Assembly (NCBI GenBank): GCA_903873165.1
Contig: CAIQNQ010000172.1
Location: forward strand, 1-42,465
Direction: 5' to 3'
DNA: 42,465 nt
Source of the DNA: an uncultured Methylococcaceae bacterium
GTDB lineage: Bacteria > Pseudomonadota > Gammaproteobacteria > Methylococcales > Methylomonadaceae
The position numbers and the translations under genes are program-made. Below, piece after piece: positions 18,006-26,026 of the stretch (the first letter of the stretch is position 1; the number at the start of each line of letters is the position of its first letter). A model generated the notes under the pieces. The model was not told where the DNA came from, did no database searches, and was given only the letters and a program-made list of their open reading frames with translations.

Positions 18006-19868
18006 CTACGTTACTGGGGCTGTTCCCCCTAATTTATCGATCAAGAGGGTCATTAACAGACTAGTGACAATAGGTTTAGTTATATAATCATCCATTCCAA
18101 CCGCTAGGCATTTATCACGTTCGCCTTCTAGTGCATTTGCGGTGAGCGCAATCACGGTTTGACGAACTAAGTTTTTCTGGGATTCCAATAAGCGCAGTTC
18201 CCGCGTTGCAGTGTAGCCATCCATAATTGGCATGTGGCAATCCATAAAGATCAAATCATAGTGACACTGAGCTAGTTTATCAAGTGCAAGCAAACCATTC
18301 TCGACAACATCTGGAACAATGTGGTATTTTCTCAACTTAGCAACCAGCACTTTTTGATTGATTTTGTTATCTTCAACGATAAGTACTTTTTTATGTTGAT
18401 AGTTTGGCAGAGGGGCTTTTGCTTCCACAATCAAAACCCGTTTATCTGAGAGATCACTATCACTTTTTATAAGTGGTAAGCTAAACCAAAAGCAAGAACC
18501 TTTACCATAGATACTATCAGCACCCATGATGCCCCCCATAAGTTCTACTAATTTTTTACTGATCGACAGCCCTAGGCCAGAACCACCAAAACGGCGCGAA
18601 GTTGCCCCATCTGCTTGCACGAAAGGCTCGAATAAACTGGATAAGGTGGACTCAGAAATACCAATCCCAGTATCATGTATTTCAAAACGTAATTCATCGG
18701 CGTTATTTGCAGTCACCGACTGGATGATATTTAGTGTCACTTCGCCCTGCTCGGTAAATTTAACAGCATTACTCATTAAATTGGTTAGCACTTGCTGGAT
18801 ACGCATAGGATCGCCCCGCCAGCGGGCAGGCATGCTGGTGGGTAATCGGCAATTTAACGCCAGTCCTTTCGGGAGGGCACGAATGGATGACAAGATACGG
18901 ACATCCTCGACTAAATCGATTAAATTAAAATCAACCTGCTCCACTATAAGTTTGTCGGCTTCTAATTTGCTAAAATCCAGAATATCATTGATTATGTCTA
19001 GTAAGACCTGCCCTGAACTAAGTGCGGTCTTAACCCAATCCACTTGTAGGGGTGACAGGGATGTTTCGCTAAGTAAATCCAGCATCCCTAACACGCCATT
19101 CATCGGGGTACGGATTTCATGGCTCATATTGGCTAAAAATTCCGATTTTATACGAGTAGATTCCTCTGCTATTTCTTTAGCTTTAAGTAAGTCTGTTTCG
19201 ACTTGACTACGGTAGATAATTTCTGTCGAAAGTTCTTGAGCCTTTCTTTTCAGGGTTACCTCCCGTTCGGTGGCTTCAAGGCGTAACAAGATATTCTCAG
19301 AGATATTGCGATTGATATACCGCAAACTCATCATTAAAAAACCTAGGTAGAGTATTGACGCTAAGCTCATTGCCCAATACACGCTTCCGCCAACAAGCAT
19401 CAAGCGAATAATACAAGGCGTAAGCACTAATGCCGAAAATGATAGGGCACTAACTAAATCGGAGGCATAAGAAGTCACGGCACCTGCGGTTAAGCCGACC
19501 AACATAAAGATCAGGAACATCTGATTCTGGGGGTAATTGGCAGGAAACAACAAAACCCCTGCAGCACCCCATACCGCCCCAGTGATTAGAATGCCTAGAC
19601 GAAACCAAAGTAGCCAGCACCGAGTTTCGGCCTTGATATCAGTCGAGGATTGTTGATAGGTAAAAATAAGAATCGTCCGTGCAACCATGATCAAGATAAT
19701 CAAGGAAAGCCAAACAACGATGACAGAAAGGTTAACAACATCTCGCTGCACAAAAGCTAGAATTGCCGCAAGAGTTACGCTAGTAAACAACGGTAGAAAG
19801 TTTACTGAATACAGATGGTTAAGCTGTTCTAATTGAATCGCAGTTTTTTTATCCAGCTTATTCTTCAC
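18006..19868 (-). CDS. Membrane hybrid histidine kinase, paralogue with one receiver domain
   Basis: 620 residues, colinear with and very similar to the kinase at 15654-17945: same membrane domain, same HisKA (FLANMSHEIRTPMNG) and HATPase (FEIHDTGIGIS, GGSGLGLSISKK). Two in-frame differences stand out. Seven residues are missing in the linker before the H-box, and receiver 1 is missing: its first strand (LSDKRVLIVE) runs straight into the linker (LPNYQHKKVLIVEDN) of the remaining receiver, which keeps LIFMDCHMPIMDG and the TKP lysine. The start is GTG at 19868, aligned with the ATG of the paralogue. Reading frame and catalytic residues are intact, so it is probably active. Confidence 0.91.
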   Translation of the reverse strand: MKNKLDKKTAIQLEQLNHLYSVNFLPLFTSVTLAAILAFVQRDVVNLSVIVVWLSLIILIMVARTILIFTYQQSSTDIKAETRCWLLWFRLGILITGAVWGAAGVLLFPANYPQNQMFLIFMLVGLTAGAVTSYASDLVSALSFSALVLTPCIIRLMLVGGSVYWAMSLASILYLGFLMMSLRYINRNISENILLRLEATEREVTLKRKAQELSTEIIYRSQVETDLLKAKEIAEESTRIKSEFLANMSHEIRTPMNGVLGMLDLLSETSLSPLQVDWVKTALSSGQVLLDIINDILDFSKLEADKLIVEQVDFNLIDLVEDVRILSSIRALPKGLALNCRLPTSMPARWRGDPMRIQQVLTNLMSNAVKFTEQGEVTLNIIQSVTANNADELRFEIHDTGIGISESTLSSLFEPFVQADGATSRRFGGSGLGLSISKKLVELMGGIMGADSIYGKGSCFWFSLPLIKSDSDLSDKRVLIVEAKAPLPNYQHKKVLIVEDNKINQKVLVAKLRKYHIVPDVVENGLLALDKLAQCHYDLIFMDCHMPIMDGYTATRELRLLESQKNLVRQTVIALTANALEGERDKCLAVGMDDYITKPIVTSLLMTLLIDKLGGTAPVT

Positions 19869-20188
19869 TTAAGAACTCGACCCCAAAGTGTGAATATAAT
19901 GACCATGGACTACGGCCTACAGGGATTTTAACAACATCATCCTTAATGTCATACTTGACAAATAATAACATGAGGGATAAATATGCGCTAATACTAGTTT
20001 CACACACGCCAAATTTTGAAAGAATATATCCCAGATATGCGCGAATATAGATAGTAAGTAACTAATCAGTCAGAGAAAGTGATAAGAAGATATGCCCCTT
20101 TTTTGCGTGTATTGCCTGAGTGATTTTCTTCTAAAATAAACGGGGTTTTATTATTGCGTCTTACCTTATTATAATCTCAAATTGGGTA
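19869..20188. other. Intergenic region between kinase and zinc-ribbon genes
   Basis: About 320 bases with no gene that I can support. It should hold the promoter of the second kinase on the minus strand, but no convincing pair of boxes was found. A perfect TTGACA at 19955 with TAAATA 17 bases later points the other way, toward no nearby gene. Confidence 0.3.
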
Positions 20189-20213
20189 ATCTTATTAGTA
20201 ACCATAATAAGAT
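20189..20213 (-). terminator. AT-rich hairpin just after the zinc-ribbon gene
   Basis: ATCTTATTA and TAATAAGAT form a perfect nine-base stem around a seven-base loop, four bases past the stop of the 20217-20543 gene. The stem is AT-only apart from one G-C pair and is not followed by a T-run, so it may stabilise the mRNA end rather than terminate. Confidence 0.4.
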
Positions 20214-20216
20214 AAT

Positions 20217-20543
20217 TTAAACTGACTTGATAAGAACAAATGCTATAGCGACACCGATAAATGTTGTAGCTACAACAAAAAAGCCTATTGGCAAATTATT
20301 TTTTGTTTTAAATTTACCATGATAAACACCTTCTTTGCATTTAGTACAAGTAACATACAAACCTTTATCACGACAATTTAAACAAACCACCGGATAACCT
20401 TTTGTTTTATCATAGGTAACTGCACCGTTTTTATGACAATGCGCACAGTCTAATTCAGAAATATTTTCTTCATGTCCACAATTACCACAGACGTAAGCCA
20501 CACTTTCAATTTGTCTAATGATTTTTTTTAATTTAAAACTCAT
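20217..20543 (-). CDS. Small membrane-anchored zinc-ribbon protein
   Basis: 108 residues. Four CxxC knuckles (CGNC, CAHC, CLNC, CTKC at about residues 19-22, 33-36, 54-57 and 66-69) would make two zinc ribbons. A basic stretch (KFKTKNN) follows, then one hydrophobic helix (about 84-105) anchoring the C-terminus in the membrane with the zinc part in the cytoplasm. The knuckles resemble the rubredoxin-like and DnaJ-type CxxCxGxG fold only loosely. No family or function recognised. A weak AGAGAAG ribosome site precedes the ATG. It stands alone, divergent from proA. Confidence 0.7.
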   Translation of the reverse strand: MSFKLKKIIRQIESVAYVCGNCGHEENISELDCAHCHKNGAVTYDKTKGYPVVCLNCRDKGLYVTCTKCKEGVYHGKFKTKNNLPIGFFVVATTFIGVAIAFVLIKSV

Positions 20544-20622
20544 AATACTTCTCTAAGAACTAAGACGACAGATTCTACATGTTTATTATTAAAAAACCAT
20601 TACATAGTTGTAACAATACGTA

Positions 20623-20687
20623 ACAATACAATACAATACAATACAATACAATACAATACGATAGAATAAAATAAAATAAAATAGAAT
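20623..20687. repeat. Pentanucleotide microsatellite (ACAAT)n
   Basis: Seven perfect ACAAT units (20623-20657) run into six degenerate units of the same phase (ACGAT, AGAAT, AAAAT three times, AGAAT) to 20687, 13 units in all. It lies between the divergent zinc-ribbon gene and proA, about 130 bases before the proposed proA promoter. Tracts of this kind change length by slippage. Confidence 0.95.
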
Positions 20688-20791
20688 TTGTAACGGATTG
20701 CAATAATATAATACAATGCTTATTGAATACAAAACGCCCATTAAAATCCAGTGCATTAATAACATTCTTGATAAGCTCTGCTAAGCTAATC

Positions 20792-20820
20792 TTAATTGAT
20801 ACAGCAATTTAAGATATAAT
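20792..20820 (+). promoter_or_regulatory. Candidate sigma-70 promoter of the proA operon
   Basis: A perfect TATAAT at 20815-20820 has a poor -35 (TTAATT, 20792-20797) with the ideal 17-base spacer. It ends 35 bases before the proA start, a suitable distance. The -35 is weak, so an activator or a different -35 is possible. Confidence 0.45.
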
Positions 20821-20855
20821 AGGGGTAAATAAATATAGTTACCGGACACATCTAA

Positions 20856-22112
20856 GTGGATATAAAAGTTTACATGCAAGATCTTGGCATTAAAGCCAGA
20901 ACAGCCGCAAAAGAAATCAGTAGAGCAGAATCAAGCATTAAAAATCGCGCTTTATTAAAGATTGCCGAGATTCTTGAACAAAACCAAACTACCCTTATCT
21001 CAGAAAATCAAAAAGACTTAGACGCAGGTCAACAAAATGGCCTAGATGCGGCGTCTTTAGATCGCTTAACCATTAACACTAAAGGTGTACAGGCAATGGT
21101 CGAAGGTTTAAAACAAGTAGCCGCTCTTCCTGATCCCGTCGGAGAAATATCTGATCTAAGCTACCGACCCAGCGGCATTCAAGTGGGACAAATGCGCGTT
21201 CCTTTAGGCGTTATTGGTATCATTTACGAATCACGACCCAATGTTACCATAGATGCCGCAGCTTTATGTCTTAAATCAGGAAATGCCTGTATATTAAGAG
21301 GTGGTTCTGAAGCGATTCATTCAAATCAAGCCATCGCGGCCTGTATTACAGAAGGCTTAGCAGCCGCTGGGTTACCCATAGAAAGCGTGCAAATTGTTAC
21401 TACAGCAGATCGTGCTGCGGTAGGTGAGCTTATCACCTTAAAAGACTATGTAGATGTGATTGTGCCCCGTGGCGGTAAAAGTTTAATTGCGCGCATCTCT
21501 CAAGAGGCCACTATTCCCGTGATTAAACATTTAGACGGTATTTGTCATGTGTATATTGATGATAAAGCGGATTTAGATAAAGCCATTAAAATTGCTGACA
21601 ATGCTAAAACCCATCGTTATGGGGTATGCAATGCTATGGAAACCCTGTTGGTAGCAGAAGGCATTGCCGCACAAGTATTACCCTTATTAGCCGACATCTA
21701 TTTAGCTAAAGGCGTTGAATTACGGGGTTGTTTAAAAACTTGTTCTTTAGTTCCACAAGCGATTAGAGCAACCGAAGCAGATTGGCACACTGAATATCTA
21801 GCGCCGACCTTATCGATTAAGATAGTACACGGTTTAGATGAGGCCATCGAGCATATTAGCAAATACAGTTCCGCACATACTGAAGCGATCGTCACCGAAG
21901 ACTACACGCGCGCCAGACGTTTTTTACGCGAAGTTGATTCAAGTTCTGTCATGATTAACGCTTCGACGCGTTTTGCTGATGGATTCGAATATGGCTTGGG
22001 TGCAGAAATTGGTATCAGTACTGATAAGTTACACGCCAGAGGTCCAGTCGGTTTAAAAGGCTTAACCTCTTTAAAATACATCGTGTTAGGCGATGGTCAT
22101 ATCAGACAGTAA
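20856..22112 (+). CDS. proA: Gamma-glutamyl phosphate reductase
   Basis: 418 residues, normal for ProA. It is an aldehyde-dehydrogenase-fold enzyme with the blocks [30 protein letters not shown], and [14 protein letters not shown] holding the catalytic Cys, then [20 protein letters not shown] near the end. It reduces gamma-glutamyl phosphate to the semialdehyde in proline synthesis. I use GTG 20856 because the first residues ([10 protein letters not shown]) align with the start of pseudomonad ProA; an ATG 18 bases later is the alternative. nadD starts at the next base after the stop. Confidence 0.95.
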   Translation: MDIKVYMQDLGIKARTAAKEISRAESSIKNRALLKIAEILEQNQTTLISENQKDLDAGQQNGLDAASLDRLTINTKGVQAMVEGLKQVAALPDPVGEISDLSYRPSGIQVGQMRVPLGVIGIIYESRPNVTIDAAALCLKSGNACILRGGSEAIHSNQAIAACITEGLAAAGLPIESVQIVTTADRAAVGELITLKDYVDVIVPRGGKSLIARISQEATIPVIKHLDGICHVYIDDKADLDKAIKIADNAKTHRYGVCNAMETLLVAEGIAAQVLPLLADIYLAKGVELRGCLKTCSLVPQAIRATEADWHTEYLAPTLSIKIVHGLDEAIEHISKYSSAHTEAIVTEDYTRARRFLREVDSSSVMINASTRFADGFEYGLGAEIGISTDKLHARGPVGLKGLTSLKYIVLGDGHIRQ

Positions 22113-22733
22113 ATGCTTGGCGTATTTGGCGGCACATTTGACCCTATTCATTACGGTCATTTACGTTCTGCATTAGAAGTTAAAGACATCTTTGGTTTAA
22201 TAGAGATACGCTTAATTCCTAGTGCGCAACCGCCTCATCGGGCACAACCGTCTGTAAGCGCGGAAAACCGCTTGAAGATGCTGGAATTAGCTGTTGAAGA
22301 TCATGCTGATTTAAAGATTGATGATAGGGAACTAAAACGCCTTGGTCCCTCTTATATGATTGATACGTTAAGATCCATTAGAGCAGAAATAGGTACTCAG
22401 CCTGTATTATTATTTATAGGCACTGATGCATTCAATCACTTAATGACCTGGCATGAGTGGCAAGGATTATTTAACTATGCACATATTATAGTGCTAACTA
22501 GACCTAACTACGCATTACAAACACTTAACAGTTTTTTTATAGCCCATCTATCTAAAGATAAAACTGAATTAGCACAGAATAGTGCGGGTAAGTTATACTT
22601 TCAACCCATTCGGCAACTTGATATTTCAGCAACCGAAATTAGAAACATGCTGACTGAACACAAGAATCCGGGATTTTTACTCCCCGACAAGGTGCTCACC
22701 TATATTAGGCAACACCAGCTTTACCTGAGATAA
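22113..22733 (+). CDS. nadD: Nicotinate-nucleotide adenylyltransferase
   Basis: 206 residues. The nucleotidyltransferase start GGTFDPIHYGHLR carries the HxGH motif, and the C-terminal ISATEIR block is the second signature. It joins nicotinate mononucleotide and ATP to make deamido-NAD. The ATG abuts the proA stop without a gap, so translation is coupled. The order proA-nadD-rsfS is widespread in gammaproteobacteria. Confidence 0.95.
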   Translation: MLGVFGGTFDPIHYGHLRSALEVKDIFGLIEIRLIPSAQPPHRAQPSVSAENRLKMLELAVEDHADLKIDDRELKRLGPSYMIDTLRSIRAEIGTQPVLLFIGTDAFNHLMTWHEWQGLFNYAHIIVLTRPNYALQTLNSFFIAHLSKDKTELAQNSAGKLYFQPIRQLDISATEIRNMLTEHKNPGFLLPDKVLTYIRQHQLYLR

Positions 22734-22761
22734 TAGTCTCATCATATCACTAGGAATTTTA

Positions 22762-23133
22762 ATGCAAGTAGAAGATTTATTAAAAGCCGTCCAAGAAGTT
22801 TTGGATGATCGCAAAGGACATAATATTGTTACATTGGATGTACGTGGAAAAACCAGCTTTACCGACTACATGATCGTGGTAACCGGCACTTCAGATCGCC
22901 ACCTTAAATCATTATGTGATTATGTTGCAGAAAAAGCCAAAGAATTAGGCTTTAAACCGTTAGGGATAGAAGGTGATCTAGGTTCAGATTGGGTACTACT
23001 CGATTTGGCGGATATTATCGTACATGCTATGACCGCACAAGCTCGCGGGTTTTACCAACTAGAAAAACTTTGGTCTGTTGAGGGTAACGCCCAATATGAA
23101 GACGAAACTGTAGCTGAAATAGTCAACGAATAA
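22762..23133 (+). CDS. rsfS: Ribosomal silencing factor RsfS
   Basis: 123 residues. The DUF143 fold is shown by DYMIVVTGTSDRHLKSLCD, GDLGSDWVLLDLADIIVH and RGFYQLEKLW. RsfS binds ribosomal protein L14 and blocks joining of the two ribosomal subunits when nutrients are scarce. rlmH, the usual next gene, is absent; a metal-type P-ATPase follows after six bases. Confidence 0.95.
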   Translation: MQVEDLLKAVQEVLDDRKGHNIVTLDVRGKTSFTDYMIVVTGTSDRHLKSLCDYVAEKAKELGFKPLGIEGDLGSDWVLLDLADIIVHAMTAQARGFYQLEKLWSVEGNAQYEDETVAEIVNE

Positions 23134-23139
23134 ACCGAC

Positions 23140-25086
23140 ATGTCAGCCTTAGCTAATAAACCTGAAACAGCCAACTATAATAATTGTCTTGCTGTCATCA
23201 GTTTAATCGGGATTATTAGCTATCTGGCTTTACCTTTCTTAATTGTTATTAGCCCTAAGCTTTATACACTAACAATACATACTGATTTATCTTCTGAGCT
23301 CAGCAACATCTGCACTGGAACCCTCAGATTTTCAGGCACTATTCAACAGATTCCCTTATTTATCATTTTGCTACTAGGTGGTTTACCCTTAGTATTCAAT
23401 ATACTCCATAAACTAGCGAAAGGTGATTGGGGGGCAGACTTACTCGCCGCCTTATCCATTGTTACCGCAGTTGCATTACATGAATATTTAGCGGCAAGCT
23501 TGGTTGTTTTAATGCTTTCTAGTGGCACAGCCTTAGAACAATATGCAGTTCGCAAAGCATCTTCAGTGTTAGAAGCGTTATCAAAACGTATGCCCTCTGT
23601 TGCGCACAGAAAATCTACGCATAACTTAACAGACATCGGCACAGAGCTAATCTGCATTGGGGATGAATTATTAATCCTGCCTCATGAAATCTGCCCCATT
23701 GATGGTACTGTTATCGACGGCTCCGGTACGATGGATGAATCATATTTAACAGGCGAACCGTATCAAATGTCTAAAACGACGGGATCAACTGTTATGTCAG
23801 GCGCCATAAATGGTGACAGCGCCTTAACGATTAGAGCGGATAAACTAGCTATTGATTCTCGTTATGCAAAGATCATGGAAGTGATGAAGTCCTCTGAAAA
23901 TTATCGACCTAATATTAGACGCTTGGGGGATCAATTAGGGGCTTTATACACCCCAATTTCTGTAGTGATTGCCTTAAGTGCATGGTGGTTTAGTGGGGAT
24001 GTTATGCGCTTTTTGGCAGTCTTAGTGATTGCTACGCCCTGCCCTCTATTAATCGGCATTCCTGTCACCGTTATCAGCTCCATCTCTTTAGCGGCACGCC
24101 GAGAAATTATCATTAAAAACCCGGCTATTCTGGAAACTATTGGCCAATGTCGCACGGCTATTTTTGATAAAACTGGCACACTGACTTATGGTAGACCTTG
24201 GTTAACAGCAATTATATGTGCCGTAGATCAAAATGAAACTGAGTTATTATTGTTAGCCGCGAGTCTGGAGCGTTATTCTAAACACCCCTTATCCAGTGCT
24301 ATTTTGATCGCCGCAGACAAAGCCTGTCTTACTCTACTTAATGCCAGTGAAATTGCTGAACTACCCGGACAAGGTTTAACGGGTAACGTGTCTGGAAAAC
24401 ACGTACAAATCACCAGTCGTAAACAATTTATCGCCTTACAACCCGATGCTGTTGCAGATTTACCTCCTATTACGGGTGGTCTAGAATGTATTGTATTAAT
24501 TGATCATCACTATGCAGGAGCATTACAGTTTAGGGATGAAGTCAGATCGGATAGCTCATCATTTATCAATCACCTACAACCTAATCATCTATTTGAAAAA
24601 GTGATGATAGTGTCTGGCGATAAAGAATCTGAAGTACGCTTTTTGGCAGAACAAGTGGGGATTGAGCATGTTTACTTTAGTCAAAGTCCTGAGCAAAAAC
24701 TAGCTATTGTGCGCACAGAAACCGCAGCCGCCAAAACCGTTTATTTAGGCGATGGTATTAACGATGCCCCCTCTTTAACCGCCGCCACCATTGGTATCGC
24801 CTTTGGCCAAAACAGCGATATCACTGGCGAATCGGCCGATGCCGTTATTATGGATAGTTCTTTACTAAAAGTAGATGAGTTATTTCATATTGGGGCAAGA
24901 ATGCGCAAGATTGCTTTGCAAAGTGCCGTCGGCGGCATGATCTTAAGTCTAATAGGCATGGGCTTTGCTGGCTTAGGTTATCTAAGCCCCGTCGCAGGTG
25001 CAATCACTCAAGAGATTATTGATGTGCTTGCGGTATTAAACGCTTTAAGAGCTGCTATTCCTCCAAAGAATTTGTCTGATTATTGA
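23140..25086 (+). CDS. P1B-like P-type ATPase with TPCPL motif
   Basis: 648 residues. Membrane helices lie near 15-38, 70-90, 96-125, 265-285, 288-315 and 595-640. The actuator motif is TGEPY, the phosphorylation site IFDKTGTLTYG, the nucleotide-domain His-Pro KHPLSS, and the hinge GDGINDAPSL. The membrane signature is ATPCPLLIGIP in place of the CPC or SPC of well-studied P1B pumps, and there is no N-terminal heavy-metal domain or CxxC. The HP motif puts it with metal-transporting P1B enzymes, but the TPCPL branch is poorly characterised and the ion is unknown. It starts six bases after rsfS and probably shares its transcript. Confidence 0.88.
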   Translation: MSALANKPETANYNNCLAVISLIGIISYLALPFLIVISPKLYTLTIHTDLSSELSNICTGTLRFSGTIQQIPLFIILLLGGLPLVFNILHKLAKGDWGADLLAALSIVTAVALHEYLAASLVVLMLSSGTALEQYAVRKASSVLEALSKRMPSVAHRKSTHNLTDIGTELICIGDELLILPHEICPIDGTVIDGSGTMDESYLTGEPYQMSKTTGSTVMSGAINGDSALTIRADKLAIDSRYAKIMEVMKSSENYRPNIRRLGDQLGALYTPISVVIALSAWWFSGDVMRFLAVLVIATPCPLLIGIPVTVISSISLAARREIIIKNPAILETIGQCRTAIFDKTGTLTYGRPWLTAIICAVDQNETELLLLAASLERYSKHPLSSAILIAADKACLTLLNASEIAELPGQGLTGNVSGKHVQITSRKQFIALQPDAVADLPPITGGLECIVLIDHHYAGALQFRDEVRSDSSSFINHLQPNHLFEKVMIVSGDKESEVRFLAEQVGIEHVYFSQSPEQKLAIVRTETAAAKTVYLGDGINDAPSLTAATIGIAFGQNSDITGESADAVIMDSSLLKVDELFHIGARMRKIALQSAVGGMILSLIGMGFAGLGYLSPVAGAITQEIIDVLAVLNALRAAIPPKNLSDY

Positions 25087-25087
25087 T

Positions 25088-25807
25088 TTAAATAATTTCT
25101 ATTTGTTCAGCTAATAAATCGAAATCTGCTGTTGGTAAGTGTGGCAATACGCCCAATAACGGAGCTGATATTGCAGCTTTGATAGCCTGAATATTTTCAT
25201 CCTCATTTAACATATCATCATCCACACACACGGCTATCCAGCCTGCACATGAAAGCCCCGATTGTTGGATCGCTTGATACGTTAGCTTCGAATGATTAAT
25301 ACAACCTAATTTAACCCCTACTACTAATATAACTGGCAAGTCTAAAGCTTTAGCCAAATCACTGATATCTTGTTGAGCATTTAAAGGTGCGCACCAACCG
25401 CCTGCCCCTTCAACTATAACGATATCTGCCGATTCTTTAAGCGCATGATAGCATTCAATAATTTTACCGAATTCAACTGGATTATTAATGCCTGCAATAT
25501 GTGGAGACACTGGCTGCTCATAAGCGTAGGGGTTTATCAAATCATAAGGTACATGCACAGAAACGTTGGCTTGTATTAATAAAGCATCGTCATTACACCA
25601 AGACAAGTCACTACTATTATCAGGATCAATAAAACCACTAGACGAAGCCTCACCATTATCACGACTGACTAAAACACAACCCGCAGCAACTGGCTTCATA
25701 CCGACAACGAGTTTACCTTGTTTTTTGAAATAGCGCATTAAGGCAATAGTCGCCCACGTTTTACCGACATTAGTATCAGTTCCCGTTATAAAGTAGCCTT
25801 GATTCAT
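25088..25807 (-). CDS. bioD: Dethiobiotin synthetase
   Basis: 239 residues. The P-loop is GTDTNVGKTWATIAL at the N-terminus; MKPVAAGC and the VEGAGGWCAPL block bind diaminononanoate and ATP. It closes the ureido ring to give dethiobiotin. About 14 residues longer than E. coli BioD, with an acidic insert near 50-75. The ribosome site AAGGA is ten bases from the ATG. It is separated from bioHC by 219 bases containing a dispersed repeat, so it may depend on read-through or its own promoter. Its stop nearly meets the stop of the plus-strand ATPase gene. Confidence 0.94.
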   Translation of the reverse strand: MNQGYFITGTDTNVGKTWATIALMRYFKKQGKLVVGMKPVAAGCVLVSRDNGEASSSGFIDPDNSSDLSWCNDDALLIQANVSVHVPYDLINPYAYEQPVSPHIAGINNPVEFGKIIECYHALKESADIVIVEGAGGWCAPLNAQQDISDLAKALDLPVILVVGVKLGCINHSKLTYQAIQQSGLSCAGWIAVCVDDDMLNEDENIQAIKAAISAPLLGVLPHLPTADFDLLAEQIEII

Positions 25808-25872
25808 ATTCTAATTTTCCTTTGTAAGCACCATTAAACCTTGCAATGAAACACTTTTAATTCTCCCCCCGT

Positions 25873-25923
25873 AATGTAATTATTCAGCCCCCCTCTTTGA
25901 CAAAGAGGGGTTAGGGGAGATTT
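25873..25923 (-). repeat. Dispersed palindromic repeat, copy 2
   Basis: Reverse-complement copy of the element at 11191-11239. A perfect nine-base stem CCCCTCTTT / AAAGAGGGG (25890-25910) has a three-base loop, with the same AAATCTCCCCTAA box and GAATAATTAC tail. A further C-rich stretch (25932-25950) follows. It lies inside the biotin gene cluster, between bioHC and bioD. Confidence 0.82.
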
Positions 25924-26026
25924 GATTTGATAAATCCCCCCTTCCCCCTGTTATACCTTTAAATCCCTTTGAGTCAGTAGCCATAAAACGAACTAGCATA
26001 TTATCTCGTAAAATTTTCAACTAAAA

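Noticed and set aside
18526-19206. 226-codon plus-strand open frame inside the second kinase
   Set aside because: Exactly antisense to the conserved HisKA/HATPase codons; a matching shorter frame (16942-17286) is antisense in the paralogue. Composition is Ser/Leu-rich without motifs, typical of a shadow frame.
19955-19983. TTGACA with TAAATA at 17-base spacing on the plus strand
   Set aside because: Good -35 but poor -10 and no plus-strand gene for almost 900 bases; could be chance in AT-rich DNA.
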